From the NCBI RefSeq assembly GCF_030272615.1, contig NC_081413.1, positions 441,831,038 through 441,895,037 on the forward strand: DNA of 64,000 bases, read 5' to 3'. Below are positions 12,361 through 24,251 of the stretch, one piece after another. The stretch is from Cryptomeria japonica (lineage: Eukaryota; Streptophyta; Pinopsida; Cupressales; Cupressaceae). The notes under the pieces are model-generated. The model was not told the origin of the DNA, searched no databases, and saw only the letters and a program-made list of their open reading frames with translations. A program made the position numbers and the translations under genes. The first letter of the stretch is position 1. Each line of letters opens with the position of its first letter.

Positions 12361-12941
12361 AGAAAAATTTGGGGAAAGTAGGATTTTGGTGAAGGATTAT
12401 GAGATGAAGAAAGATAGGTAGGTGTTTGCCAGTTTTTCCGGGATGGTGTGAAAGTTAGTCTTCGTGTCTACTGTCATTTTGTTTTTGAGAAATTGTTCGA
12501 TATGAGTTTTTATGTGGGATTTTTGATAGATAACTTGATTTGATTTTCAATGTTTCAAGTTGATATGATCTAATGTTGATATTGATATGATATGATGTGG
12601 ATCTGATATGGATTTGTGATGTGATATGAACTTGATTTGATATGCATTATTTCAAGTTGATATAAATGTGGGACTTGAGTTATTTTTCAAGCTGATATGG
12701 TTGTGGAACTTGAGTTGTTTTACAAGTTGATATGAATGTGGAACTTGAGTTGTTTTACGAGTTGATATGGTTGTGGAACTTGAGTTATATTATAAGTTGA
12801 TATGAATGTGGAACTTGAGTTCTTTTAAAAGTTGATATAGATTTGATATGATGTGGAACTTGATTAGATTTTCAATGTTTCAAGTTGATATGAATTGATT
12901 TGATGAGGAAACTAATATTGGACATGTTTTGTTTTTGATAG
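12361..12941. repeat. TTGATATGA-rich part of the PMD intron
   Basis: The second half of the intron carries repeats built on CAAGTTGATATGAATGTGG and ACTTGAGTT, about 40-50 bp apart between 12650 and 12840. It looks like a degenerate tandem repeat with no coding potential. It ends in a pyrimidine-rich acceptor. Confidence 0.55.
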
Positions 12942-13767
12942 GAGCGGCTTGGGATTTTATAGTCGCAAGGGCGATTTCTGAGACCGTGGTCGTTGATACC
13001 ACGATTGACATAGGCAGACAAGGATAGTATTGAGAGGTGTGGACTATCCTCTTTGTTAGAGATGTCCCAGTATATCAATAACCAGGGTTTGTTGACAGCG
13101 TTGGCTGAGAGCCGACATAGTGACACCAACACCTTTCATTTGGTGATAGGTCAGATCATAGTGACACCTGAGGATTGCTACTAGATCCTACGGATTCCCA
13201 TGGTAGGTGAAATTTTACCATATGAGTAGACTGAGGAGGGTGGGATAGAGGCTCTTCACCAGATTCTGTATGATGAGCATATTTGCGGGTATGAGATCCC
13301 ATGGTAGGAGTTTATTAATTTGGATTATGCTCCTCTACCATCAATGCTGGCAGGATTCATAGGTGGCTTTTTATGTCCCGATCGTAGGTCAAAGGGACTC
13401 GTAGTAGGATGGGGGTTGGTCTTGGAGGACATGGTGACACAGGGTCTCTGATTTGGATGGGGGTCTCCTATGTTGGCCCACTTATACAATGATCTTCATT
13501 AGGTGGTTTACTTGGGATACATCAGTCTATCAACCAGGGTCATGCTGCTACAGGTATGAGCCTCGAAGCATATTCCCACAGCTAGGCCACTTGTTGATAG
13601 AGATAGGCTAGTTGGTCACGCTTATGCATATGGATATAAAGGGATAGTTGTCTAGTGTAAGCTGGGAAAAATAGAGCATTGGAGGTGAGTGTTAGATGAT
13701 ATTGATACGGTCGTCTGGAGACCATATATGGATTGCAAGGTGTGGTCAGAGGATGGGATGGACATGC

Positions 13768-15238
13768 TGTTAGTTTTGATGCTAAATGTAAAGTACAGAT
13801 GCTAATAGCTAACAAGATGAGAAGGGGGGGTGAATCATACAAACTTAAGCTTCCATAAAATCAACAGATTCAACCTCGGTAACTTATACTTCAACAACTT
13901 AACCAAAAACTGCTAAACATGCAAACTTATGAACACATAATCATCATAACACTCATAACGCTAGATTTAACATGGAAACCCAAATAGGGAAAAACCACTG
14001 TGGGATTTCGGACCCACTAAGAAACATACTCTTCTAGAGTATGCTCGGTTAAAAGAAAATCCTGTTAAAGATTACAAACACATTGCTAGATGTGACCTGG
14101 TTAAGGGATTTCCCTCAGATCTGTTAGGATCTTCACTTTGTTAGAAGTGACCTTGTTAAAGGATTTCAAACACTCACTTAGAATGTTACCTTTCTAGAGG
14201 GTTTACAAATAAGACTGTTAAGTCCACTTAGTTAAGAGATCTTCTGTCACTTACAAAATAACAGTAATAAAAATCTATCTGCAACTTCACATCTAAAATG
14301 CTAAAGCGGATTCTTATTTTCTCTATCTTGTCCCTCTGCTGGGCTCTCTACTCTGTTATTCAAACAGGCCTTCAAGCTTCTGTGCTCGGTAATCACTATG
14401 TAGCATTCTTGTGCTTACACTTGCCCACATACATTGTTTATTAACAATTCCTTATTGATAAACAATTGCTAACCAAATCTTCATGATCACATTTCCCATG
14501 ATCAATCTTAGCCATTAGATCTTCAAACTTGACTAGGTTCAATGTATCCTTCTGATCTAAAAATGTTTTACCTTGCCTCGGGACTTGTAGTCCTCTCTTG
14601 GAACTTGCACAAGGTTAATGTGGTTCAATCTGTGCTATAGATCTTCCTGCCGATTTTCCTTTGCCATAGATCCTTAACAAACTTCATGCATGACATACCA
14701 ATCATTTATACATCTCTAGCTAATCATTGTCATTCATTAAATAATGCTTTTATCCATCCAATGCGTACTGTCATAACTCGGTTGTAACTTGGTAAATACT
14801 AAACTTTACTCGGTAGACATTGCACCTTCATTAACTGATATCGATAACCTTAGGGTTTACTGACTAGGTTCCTTGCTTGGTGACATAGTATAGTATTAAC
14901 CTTACAATCAACAACATATGTAGGATATCAAAACAATCTAAACATCATGATCTCATCATTGTCTAACTTGGTAATAGTTGCCCATTGAATAACTTATTCC
15001 TCCTCTTTATTCATCACATTCTTTCTATGTCTTTTACTGACATCTTAATTCTCTTCTAATCAATCCTCTCAAGATATGGCAACATCATACTGAATCAGAT
15101 AATCAATTTCTTGACATCAATGACAAAATAATGTTATAAAGATAGTTATCATCCTTCTTCAATTATATCAATAATCTTCAACAACCTTCTCAATATCCTT
15201 ATTAAATATCAACAATCTTTCTTCCTGTAATGCCAACA
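13768..15238 (-). repeat. LTR of copia B (3' LTR, full length)
   Basis: This 1,471-bp LTR begins TGTTAGTTTTGATGC and ends ATGCCAACA on the plus strand. It holds a G-run (AGAAGGGGGGGTGAATCA) close to its left end and the GGGAAAAACCACTGTGGGA block. It pairs with 20005-21306. Confidence 0.92.
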
Positions 15239-15754
15239 ATCTCCCCCTTTGGCATTGATGGCAAAACCAACAATTAAATGGTAATACCAACAAGATATTC
15301 AAATTGATTTGGATTCAGATTACTATTGGACTTCTCCATTTATCCTTGAGCTGTTAAAATCTTCTGAAGTTTTCTCCCTTTTTCATTAGGCTTCTGAGCT
15401 GTTGACTTGCATTTAGTCTTTTCCGTGTTACAATAATCTCCCCCTATCATTAGTCTTCTTTTATTTCCATCATTTAGGGATTTACCATTCAGTCAATGAT
15501 TTGGTCTTCCAACCATTTATAGTTTTCTCCCCCTTTGACAACAATGCCAAAAAGTAAAAGAACTAAATCATGATTTCTTCCTCTGTGAAGTGATTTGCCT
15601 TGCTGTGTAACATCTCAGTCTTAGTCAGATCAACTCATCTCTATTCACATTTTCCTGCACACCTTTAGAAAAACCTTCTAAAGTGCATAAATCAACATCA
15701 ATCCACACATAATATTCTGCAGATTCATCGAATTGATGCTTTCACCGAACTTGG
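15239..15754 (-). promoter_or_regulatory. Polypurine tract array of copia B
   Basis: The PPT proper (AAAGGGGGAGAT on the minus strand) abuts the LTR at 15239-15252. Two further purine tracts occur at about 15439 and 15528 before the RNase H stop. The rest of this 0.5-kb gap shows no frame. Confidence 0.7.
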
Positions 15755-17683
15755 TCAGTGAGTAGAAGATAGGGGTAGGACCCCTAACCTGCTTCTAAGA
15801 TACTCAAAAGTATCCCTTGGCAATGGCTTTGTGAAGATATCTACTAATTGCTCCTTTGAATTGATATATTCCAGCACAACTTTCTTTTGTTGAACTTCTT
15901 CTCTGAGAGAATGATACTTTATAGATATATGCTTTGTCGTAGAGTACATTACTGGATTCTTTGAAATGTTAATGGCACTAATATTATCACAGAATATAGT
16001 TACTGGCTCGATAACTATCTCATTTATACCTTCCAACAGTTGTTTGATCCATTGTATATTGGTACAATTCAATGCTGCAGCAACATATTCAGCTTCTGCT
16101 ATAGACTGAGAAATACATCCTTGTTTCTTGCTAAGCCAACTTACTAGTCTTTCTCCCAAAAAGAAAGCTCCACCACTTGTGCTTTTCCTGTCATCTATGT
16201 TGCCTACCCAATCAGCATCAGTATAAACTTTTAAATCAAAATTATTCCTCTTTTCATATACTAAGCCATAATCTTCAGTGCCTCTTAGGTATCTAAAAAT
16301 TCTCTTGATTGCTGTCATATGGGTTTCCTTGGGATCTATAGATAATCTTGCTACAATACCTACTGCATGTGCTATATCCAGTCTACTATGCACAAAATAT
16401 TGCAATTTTCCAATCATAGATCGGTAAAGTGTCTCATCAACAGATGCAGATTCATCATTCTTTGATAATTTACAGTTAGTAGTCATAGGAGTACTTACTG
16501 GTTTAGAATCCTCCATTCCAAATTTCTTCAAGATTTCCTTTATGTACTTGGATTGAGCAATGAAAATCTCATCTTTCATTTGCAGTATTTGTAAACCTAT
16601 AAAATACTTTATCTCACCGATTAGTGATATCTCAAATTCTTTGCACATTTCATTTCCAAAGTTCTTGCATAAGGAGTCATTACCACAAAATATAATGTCA
16701 TCAACAAATATGGCTGAGATCAGTATTCCATTGTCCTCATCTTTCTTCATGTACATATTAATGTTTTCACTTGTCCTTATAAAACCAATCTTGATTAAAT
16801 AAGAGCGCAGTCTTTCATACCATGCTCTAGGTGCTTGTTTCATACCATATAAGGCTTTGTTCAGTTTGCATACCTGATCTTTAGTCTTGTCTTCAACAAA
16901 TCCTCGAGGTTGTTCAATGAAAACTTCTTCTTCTAGTATACCATTCAAAAATGCAGATTTAACATCCATTTGATATACCTTGAAATTTTTGAAAGCAACA
17001 TATGCCAACAATGTTCTTACTCCCTCAAGTCTAGCCATAGGTGCAAAAGTCTCACCATATTCTATTCCTTCTTCTTGAGCATAACCTTTGCAAACTAGTC
17101 TTGCTTTGTTGCGAATGACCTCACCTTTTTCATTTAGCTTGTTTCTAAAAATCCACTTAGTACCGATTACATTTTTGTCCTTTGGTCTTGGGCTCAGTGT
17201 CCATGTGTCATTCTTCTCGATTTCATCAATCTCTTTTGTCATAGCATTTACCCAATCTTCACTGTTAAATGCCTCTTTCACTATTCTCAGTTCAAATTCA
17301 GAAATTAGACATGTGTTCTGTCTCAGTTTGTTTCTTGTCATCACTGGATCATCTTTATCTCCTATAATCTGACTTGATGCATGACATTTTCTGACATATT
17401 TGGCTAATATAGGCTCGGTAGGTTCTGTATGATCTTCTTCATCATTCGGTAACTGAACATTATCTTCATTTTCTTCAGTAAATTTCTTGGTAGGACTTCT
17501 CGGTTGACCATAAACAAATTCTTCATAATCTTCTAGTTCTTTGGATTTTCCTTCATCATTTCTTTCTACAAATTTATCAATTTTCACATTTGCACTTTCC
17601 ACTATTTTATTAGATGATTTGATCAGACATTTAAATGCTTTACTTCTAGAAGAATAACCAAGAAATGTTCCTTCTTCACTTTT
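15755..17683 (-). pseudogene. Copia B reverse transcriptase / RNase H (uninterrupted 615-codon frame)
   Basis: This is an open frame of 615 codons (17602 to 15755), extending upstream to a TAG at 17684. It contains the complete copia [63 protein letters not shown] and the active site FVDDIIF near residue 298. RNase H follows with [40 protein letters not shown] and the terminal VDIFTKPL. All catalytic Asp/Glu of both domains appear present. Length and order match a normal copia C-terminus. I label it pseudogene because it is the 3' part of a polyprotein interrupted upstream. Alone it lacks its own start. Confidence 0.92.
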
Positions 17684-18480
17684 CTAATCAAACTTTTTGT
17701 TTCTGTCATCTTTGTGAACATAGCTTCTACTTCCAAAGATTTTAAAGTAACTTTCATTAGGTTTCTTGTCATACCAGATCTTATATGGTGTCTTTATAGT
17801 TCCTTTCTTTAGTTGAACTCGGTTCAGGGTGTAAACTGCAGTGTTGATTACTTCTCTCCAAAATGTTTGAGGTACCCTCTTTTCTATCATCAGGGTTCTT
17901 GCACAATCCACAATTTTGTTTCTTCTCTCGGCTATCCCATTTTGCTGAGGTGTTCTCGGTGTAGATACTTGCCTCTTTATACCATGATCATTGCAGAATA
18001 AGTTAAATTCATTAGAAGTGAATTCTCCTCCTCTATCAAATCTAACACATTTCAGTTGTCTTCCTATTTCAATTTCAACTCTTGCCTTGTACCATTTAAA
18101 CATTTGAAAAACTTTTGATTTTTCTTTTAAAAACATAACTGACATCATCCTTGAGTAATTATCCACAAATAATATGAAATATTTATCACCATAATAACTT
18201 TGAACTTTCATAGGACCACAAAGAACAATGTGTACTAGATCTAAAATTCCTTTAGAAGTGTAGGACTTACTTGTAAAGCTTGATCTTGTCATCTTACCCA
18301 TCTGGCATCCTCAACACATAGCATTCTCAGGTTTTTCAAGACTTAGTAGACCTCTTACTCAGTGCTTCTTACTTATTTTGATCAGATTATCAAGATTTAC
18401 ATGACAAAACCTTTTATGCCATAACCAGGTATCATATATCTTTGCATAAAGACACTTGTTCCGAGTTGAGTCAAGATGCA
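17684..18480 (-). pseudogene. Copia B integrase
   Basis: The integrase core occupies 17684-18301. The sequence GILDLVHIVLCGPMK carries the position of the first catalytic Asp, RFDRGGEF the second and QQNGIAERRNK the Glu. Before it lie the pre-integrase WLWHKRFCHVNLDN and the CxGCQMGK part of the zinc-binding domain. Two TGA codons (about 18310 and 18360) and a TAG at 17684 break the frame, but no shift occurs. TGA at the residue after AMC suggests an original CGA. Confidence 0.88.
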
Positions 18481-18496
18481 ATGTATTACCTTTTGT

Positions 18497-18999
18497 TTAT
18501 GTCCTAGTAGCAGCTAACTTTCCATGCTTGTCATGAACTTTGACAATTCCTTTCTGAAATTCTATTCGATATCTTGTATTGTTTAGCTGTGCTACACTCA
18601 TCAAATTGTATTTCAAACCTTCAACCCAAAAAACATCATTGCATCTTGCATTGTCAAGAAGTGTTATGGATCCTTTACCTTTCACCGGACATGGTGCATC
18701 ATTACCAAATCTTACATAGCCTCCATCATAGTCTTCTAATTTAACAAACTTGTGTTTATCACCTATCATATGATGTGAGCATCCACTGTCTATGATCCAA
18801 GAATCATTATTATTTATGTGAGATATTAGGGCTTTTTCTTCATACCTTTCTTCATCAGATCCATCCTTAATAGCCACATAAACAACTTTCTCAGTATCAG
18901 TTTCATCAGATTTGTCATCGTTGGATTCCTCATCTGCTACTAGACATGTCTTTCTATCTCTCCTTCTGAAGTCTCAGTGTCCTTTGTATTGGTTATCTT
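18497..18999 (-). pseudogene. Copia B protease region
   Basis: The piece 18497-18877 encodes an aspartic protease with DSWIIDSGCSHHMIGDKHKF, then YVRFGNDAPC, FWVEGLKYNLMSVAQL and the C-terminal RIEFQKGI. DSG is intact. The preceding part is acidic (ADEESNDDKSDETDTEK). It ends at TAA 18497-18499 (probably CAA before) and has a TGA near 18975, but the frame agrees with gag and integrase. Confidence 0.88.
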
Positions 19000-19003
19000 T
19001 CTG

Positions 19004-19939
19004 CTAGTTATCTCGATAATCTTTCTTTTCACTAGATTCTTTGTCAGGGCAGTTAGAAGCCATATGTCCTATTTTATCACAATTGAAACATTTTAAAGGT
19101 ATCTTTCCTTTATACTTACATTTTCCTCTTGGTAACCTTCTGGCTAATAATGCTTCAAATTCTTCTTGCTTCTTGATTTCCTCATATAGTTTGTGCACTT
19201 TTTCCATGTTCATGTGAAATCTTTCACTTGCTCCACTGTGATCCCCTTCAGAGTACTTACTCATTCTATCATTGTAATTATCAGATTCACCAATATGAAA
19301 AGAACTGAATGCAGATTCTACTTTATTTACCAAAGACCCACTGTTATCAAAATTACTTAACTAAAATGCATGTAGCTTACCAATAGTAGCATCCAAAGAA
19401 ACTAGCATGTTAGGTACAGACCTCAATTCATTGATTGCAGAGACTCGAATAGCATAAGCTGGTAGAAGGGTTCTCAACAACTTACTTGTTATATCCTTTT
19501 CTTCAATAGTTCCACCTGCTCCTTTAATTTGATTGACAATCTCCTTTAGTCTTGTACTGTATTGGGTTATGTTCTCACCTTCCTTCATTCTCATGGATTC
19601 AAGTTGTCCTCTTAGACTATCTAATTTTTCTCTTTGAACATGTTCATCACCTCCATACATAGATATGAGCTTAGTCCACATTGCTTTTGCATCATTACAA
19701 CCTTCTAGATCATTAAACTCTGAGTCATTCAATGCTGATGTTATCTCAATCATAGCTTGAATATGTTCTTGCTTTGCCTTAATCTCTTCCAAGGTCATGG
19801 GGTTGGTGCTTAGTGCAATGTAATTATTCTCCATATAATATGTTGTATATTCTAGAATTCCTGATAAATGTAGCTTCATCCTTTTCTTCCATGTCGAGAA
19901 ACTTGACTTGTTCAGCTTCGGTGCATCCCTTTTATACAT
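19004..19939 (-). pseudogene. Copia B gag (UBN2 domain and zinc knuckle)
   Basis: The piece 19361-19939 encodes the gag domain with PKLNKSSFSTWKKRMKLHL, AMWTKLISMYGGDE and LLRTLLPAYAIRVSAI. Then, after a TAG, 19004-19333 carries a Lys/Glu-rich helix and one complete zinc knuckle, CFNCDKIGHMASNC. The start near MYKRDAPKLNK fits the usual copia gag N-terminus. Two TAG codons are the only breaks. The LTR lies 65 bp upstream. Confidence 0.9.
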
Positions 19940-19988
19940 CTTCGGATCTTTGCCTCAAGTACCTTTAAACTTTTTCTTCCAGAGTCCA

Positions 19989-20002
19989 AAGATCTGATAC
20001 CA
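19989..20002 (-). promoter_or_regulatory. Primer binding site of copia B
   Basis: TGGTATCAGATC on the minus strand lies two bases from the LTR. It matches the initiator tRNA-Met complement except for one base in the first 12. Confidence 0.88.
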
Positions 20003-20004
20003 AT

Positions 20005-21306
20005 TGTTAGTTCTGATACTAAATGTAAAGTACATATGCCAATAGCTAACAAGATGAGAGTGGGGGGGGGGGGGTGGTGAATCATACAAACTTAAACTTC
20101 CATAAAATCAATAGATTCAACCTCGGTAACTTATACTTCAGCAACTTAACCAAAAAATGCTAAACATGCAAACTTATGAACATATAATCATCATAACACT
20201 CATAACACTAGATTTAATGTGGAAACCCAAATAGGGAAAAACCACTGTGGGATTTCGGACCCACTAAGAAATATACTCTTCTAGAGTATGCTCGGTTAAA
20301 AACAAATCCTGTTAAAGATTACAAACACATTGCTAGATGTGACCCAGTTAAGGGATTTCCCTCAGATCTGTTAGGATCTTCACTTTGTTAGAAGTGACCT
20401 TGTTAAAGGATTTCAAACACTCACTTAGAATGTTACCTTGCTAGAGGGTTTACAAATAAGACTGTTAAGTCCACTCGGTTAAGAGATTTTCTGTCACATA
20501 CAAAATAACAGTAATAAAAATCTATCTGCAACTTCACATCTAAAATGCTAAAGAAGATTCTTATTTTCTCAAAACAATCTAGTCATAGGACTTATCTTGT
20601 CCCTTTGCTGGGCTCTCTACTCTGTTATTCAAATAGGTCTTCAAGCTTCTATGCTCGGTAATCACTATGTAGCATTCCCGTGCTTACACTTACCTGCATA
20701 CATTGTTTATTAACAATTCCTCATTTATAAATAATTGCTAACCGCTAAATCTCCTTGATCACATTTCCCATGATCAATCTTAGCCATCAGATCTTCAAAC
20801 TTGACCAGGTTCAATGTATCCTTCCGATCTGAAAATGTTTTACCTTGCCTCGGGACTTGTAGTCCTCTCTTGGAACCTGCACAAGGTTAATGCGGTTCAA
20901 TCTGCGCTGTAGATCTTCCTGTCGATTTTCCTTTGCCATAGATCCTTAACAAACTTCATGCATGACATACCAATCATTTATACATCTCTAACTAATCATT
21001 GTCCTTCATTAAAAAATGCTTTTATCCATCCAATGCACACTATCATAACTCAGTTGCAACTCGGTAAATACTAAACTTTACTCGGTAGACATTTCTCCTT
21101 CATTAACCGATATCGATAACCTTAGGGTTTACCGACTAGGTTCCTTGCTTGGTGACATATTATAGTATTAACCTTACAATCAACAACATATGTAGGATAT
21201 CAAAACAATCTAAACATCATGATCTCATGATTGTCTAACTCGGTAATAGTTGCCCATTGAATAATTTATTCCTCCTCTTTATTCATCACATTCTTTCTAT
21301 GTCTTT
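20005..21306 (-). repeat. LTR of copia B (5' LTR, truncated at outer end)
   Basis: This copy begins TGTTAGTTCTGATAC and runs parallel to 13768-15035, with a longer G-run (13 Gs). It stops matching at 21306; about 200 bp that would contain its outer end, and the target duplication, are missing. In element sense the missing part is the start of U3. Confidence 0.9.
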
Positions 21307-21891
21307 CTCTAGCTTTGATGCATCATTGAGAAAATGTAGAGGATCCAATAGTTAAAAAAAAAGTTCAAGTGCAAAAAATAGTCAAAACTTCAGGCTAGAT
21401 ACAAACATTTGATACTTCAGAAAATCATCCATCATGTATTGTGAATCGTTTCAAGTGATCAATGTTTGTTCTCGTGATTGTTGATTTGTTGTTGGATAGG
21501 ATGCTCTAAGTCTGTTGCAAGTTTTGAATTAGGATGAAATTTTGATCAATGTTGCCCCTAGCTAAAGTAAACTCCTGATGCCGATATGTACAGTGATTAT
21601 GAAGCCATGGTAGATGACAAAATGGTATTCGGATCAACAAGGACAATGACTACACTAACTATGTCCTAAAGAATGCTATTTTGATAAAGTGTCGCGCGAT
21701 GGCCAATAGTGCTTGATTGTGTATATAAAAGGCTTGTGAGTAAAGATAGATAGAGGAGCTGTCCTCTCAAAAATAGCGCCTGTGGCCAGGTTTTCACCAT
21801 TTGCTTTTATTACACTTTGTTGTTTTCTTTTTTTATTTTTCTTGATTTTTGATTTTTTGATGTTTTTGACTTTTCCGTGCATTAGTCTGGC
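21307..21891. other. Gypsy A segment between copia B and integrase end
   Basis: This belongs to A, downstream of the integrase stop in A sense. I see no PMD continuation on the plus strand and no long frame. The plus strand has a TATATAAAAGG motif at about 21721, which could be a second core promoter towards the right or chance. A Lys-rich minus-strand frame (21676-21882) looks accidental. Confidence 0.4.
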
Positions 21892-23345
21892 TCAAGTGTA
21901 GTATTTATTCAAATGGATGCTATTGGTTGGTTTGTCGAGCATATCTCCTTTTGAATTTGTTAGCTGATAAGCACCTGATCCATAGGCTGATATGATAACA
22001 TAGGGACCTATCCAGTTAGGTTCAAATTTCCCTTTCTTTTCTCGATCCTGCTGATTTCTAGGATTTTCTTTGAGGACTAGGTCACCAATTTTAAAATTGT
22101 AGGGATGACCTTGTGATTGTAGCTTTGACACATGTGTTGTTGATATGCTTTGAGGTGAGTATAGGCATGTTGGCATTTTTCATCTAGAAGTTCTAGCTCT
22201 TGCAGTCGGTTGACTTGATACTCTTCATCCAGAATGAGGCCTTGCAAAGATACTCTGAGAGATGGAATCTCTACCTCCAGGGGTAAAATTGCCTCTGATC
22301 CATACACCAATGAATATGGCATAGCTCTTGTAGGTGTGCAGATGCTAGTTCTATATGCCCAAAGTGCTGGATTGAGTTGTACGTGCCAATATTTTCCTGC
22401 ATCATTCACTATTTTCTTGAGGATTTTCAATATTATTTTGTTGGATGCTTCGGCCTAACCATTCCCCTGTGGGTAGTAAGGTGTAGAGAAATGATGTTGG
22501 ATTTTGAATTTTTCACATAGTTATCCAACATCTTGGTTCTTGAAAGGTTGTCCATTATCTGTGATGATGGAACTTAGAATGCCATATCTGCAGATTAGAT
22601 AATTAAAAATATAAGAGGCAATTTGTTTCCCAGTCACTGTGGTCATGGGGACTGCTTCAATCCACTTGGTAAAATATTCTATTGTAGTAATAATGAACTT
22701 GTATCCATTTGAAGATGAAGGATGGTTTTTGCCAACTAAGTCAAGTCCCCATTGGAAAAAGGGCTAGGATGTTGTGAAGGGTTGTAGTTCCTGTGCTGGT
22801 GCATGTATAAGATTGCCATGGATTTGGCATTTAGGACATTTCTTTGCAAAATGGTAAGAATATTTTTCCATTGTTGGCCAGTAATATCCCATTCTTAGAA
22901 GCTTTTTAGCAAGAGTAGGACCACTTGAATGTGTGCCATAGATACCTTCATGAAGCTCTTGTAAAGCAGAGTCAGATTCATTATGATCAAGGAAACAAAG
23001 AAGAGTACCATCTAGACCTCGATGGTAAAGAGTATCAGCAGTGAGGGTATAATGGGTGGCTTGCCGGATAAAGTTGCATTTTTGGTTTCGAGATAGGTCA
23101 ATGGATAGGATATTGTTTTTAAGATAGTTGTAAATCATTTCATATAATGGAGAGTCAGAACCAGTCAAGGCATAGATAACATGGGATGCGGAATGGTCAT
23201 AGGCTGGGGAGAACAGTTGCTCTACCAAAAAATCATAATGACTCTATTGCTCTAGAATTTGTAGTAGTGAAGCGATAGTAGCCATTGCATCGGCTGCTCT
23301 GTTTTCCAACCTTGGTATTTTCTCAAAGGTGATGTGTACAAAATA
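21892..23345 (-). pseudogene. Gypsy A integrase
   Basis: The zinc-binding domain is at about 22764-23228 (ELHEGIYGTHSS, then YWPTMEKYSYHFAKKCPKCQ; the HHCC set is visible). The core follows in the same frame with GLDLVG, IITDNGQPF and PYYPQGNG-stop-AEASNK, so the DDE residues remain. The C-terminal part is LWAYRTSICTPT, then, after a frameshift near 22110, FKIGDLVLKENPRNQQ and GPYVI. The stop in NG-stop-AEA replaces a Gln that is strongly conserved there (CAG to TAG). Further TAG stops sit near 22763, 23250 and 23349 and a TAA near 22525. Integrase inserts the cDNA. Confidence 0.9.
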
Positions 23346-24251
23346 CTATTTGAAATCATCCACCATTCGTTTGTATGGTAGCAATTTGTCATCTTTCATC
23401 TGATAGTCATTGTTGAACTGATTTATGAATACTTGTGAATCTCCATAGACTTTCAATTCTGTGATTCTCCATTCTATGACCATTTTTATGCCTGTTACCA
23501 GTGTCTCATATTCAATAATGTTATTTGTGCATGGAAACATTAGTCTATATGATCTTGGTATGGTGTGTCTGTCAGGAGTGATGAATAGAATGTCGGCACC
23601 TGAACCATGTTGAGTGTAGGAACCATCAAAGTAGAGGGTCCATTGCTTGATGTTTATAGTAAGAACATCCCTATCTAGAAATTCAATCTTCATTGGTTGT
23701 TTATCTGGTAATGGTACATTTGCTAACTGATCTACAATTACTTGTCCTTTGATAGCTTGGCTCTTTGTGTAGTGGATATCAAATTTGTCGAGAATCATTA
23801 CCCATTTAGCCAATCTGCCAGTGAGAGCTTCTTTGTTGAGTAAGTATTTTAGAGGATCAATTTTTGCTACTAGCTTGATTGTATGAGCTAGCATGTAGTG
23901 TTGAAACTTTTGAGAAGCAAATACCACTATGAGACAAGCCTTCTCAATGAATGTATAATTGAGCTCATAACCATTCAAAGTTCCACTGATGTAATAGATA
24001 GCTCTTTCCTTTCCTTCTTGATTTTCCTATGCTAACAGTGCCCCCAATGATATGTCTATTGTTGATATGTAGAGAATAAGTGGCTTCCCTGATATTGGTG
24101 GTACTAGAACTAGCGGGTTCATTAGATATTGTTTGATTTGGTAGAATGATTCTGCATATTTTGCTTCCCATATGAATGGTACATTCTTATGTAGCAAATG
24201 ATTGAATGGTAGACTTTTATCTGCTAGCTAAGCGATGAAACACCTGTTTGA
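23346..24251 (-). pseudogene. Gypsy A RNase H and second, archaeal-type RNase H
   Basis: The first RNase H carries LYISTIDISLGALLA-stop-EN, GYELNYTFIEKACLIVVFA and LTGRLAKWVMILDKFDI. It is followed by a linker and a second RNase H: WTLYFDGSYTQHGSGADIL, CTNNIIEYETLVTGIKM and ELKVYGDSQVFINQF. D, E and D of the second domain are visible. A tandem second domain (aRH) marks Tat/Ogre gypsy elements. TAG stops at about 24228 and 24030 fall where the family has Gln. Confidence 0.92.

Larger units (their letters stand above)
11754..13767 (+). pseudogene. Antisense plant mobile domain (PMD) gene inside gypsy A
   Basis: The structure is a 25-codon exon 1 (11754-11828, MLVPYSSHQF... to ATYGPL), an intron with GTAAGT at 11829 and TTTTTGATAG ending at 12941, then exon 2 in the same phase. 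Exon 2 reads as a plant mobile domain: RCGLSSLLEM, LLTALAERRHSDTNTFHL, GQIIVTPEDCY, LAGFIGG, PMLAHLYNDLH, KHIPTARPL and VLDDIDTVVWRPYMDCKVW. Host PMD proteins (MAIL1/MAIN type) act in the nucleus in genome stability and silencing, and PMD genes are also known in transposons. Exon 2 has ten in-frame stops (seven TAG, three TGA) and no visible frameshift. Copia B cuts it at 13767, and the expected C-terminus is not found after B. The gene lies between integrase and 3' LTR, in antisense. Confidence 0.8.
13768..21306 (-). mobile_element. Ty1/copia element B nested in gypsy A
   Basis: LTRs are 13768-15238 and 20005-21306. The right one lacks the last 200 bp or so of the full sequence, and no target duplication remains. 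All coding blocks, gag to RNase H, lie in one minus-strand frame over 4.2 kb. They are broken only by seven stop codons (three TAG, three TGA, one TAA), so B is a rather young insertion. It lies within the PMD exon of A. Confidence 0.92.

Noticed and set aside
20055-20075. G-runs as sequencing or assembly errors
   Set aside because: Run length may be inexact, but G-runs occur at the same place in six LTRs of four families, so the feature itself is real.
23965-24171. 68-codon minus frame within gypsy A
   Set aside because: It is out of frame with RT and RNase H, which read through the same DNA with recognisable motifs.
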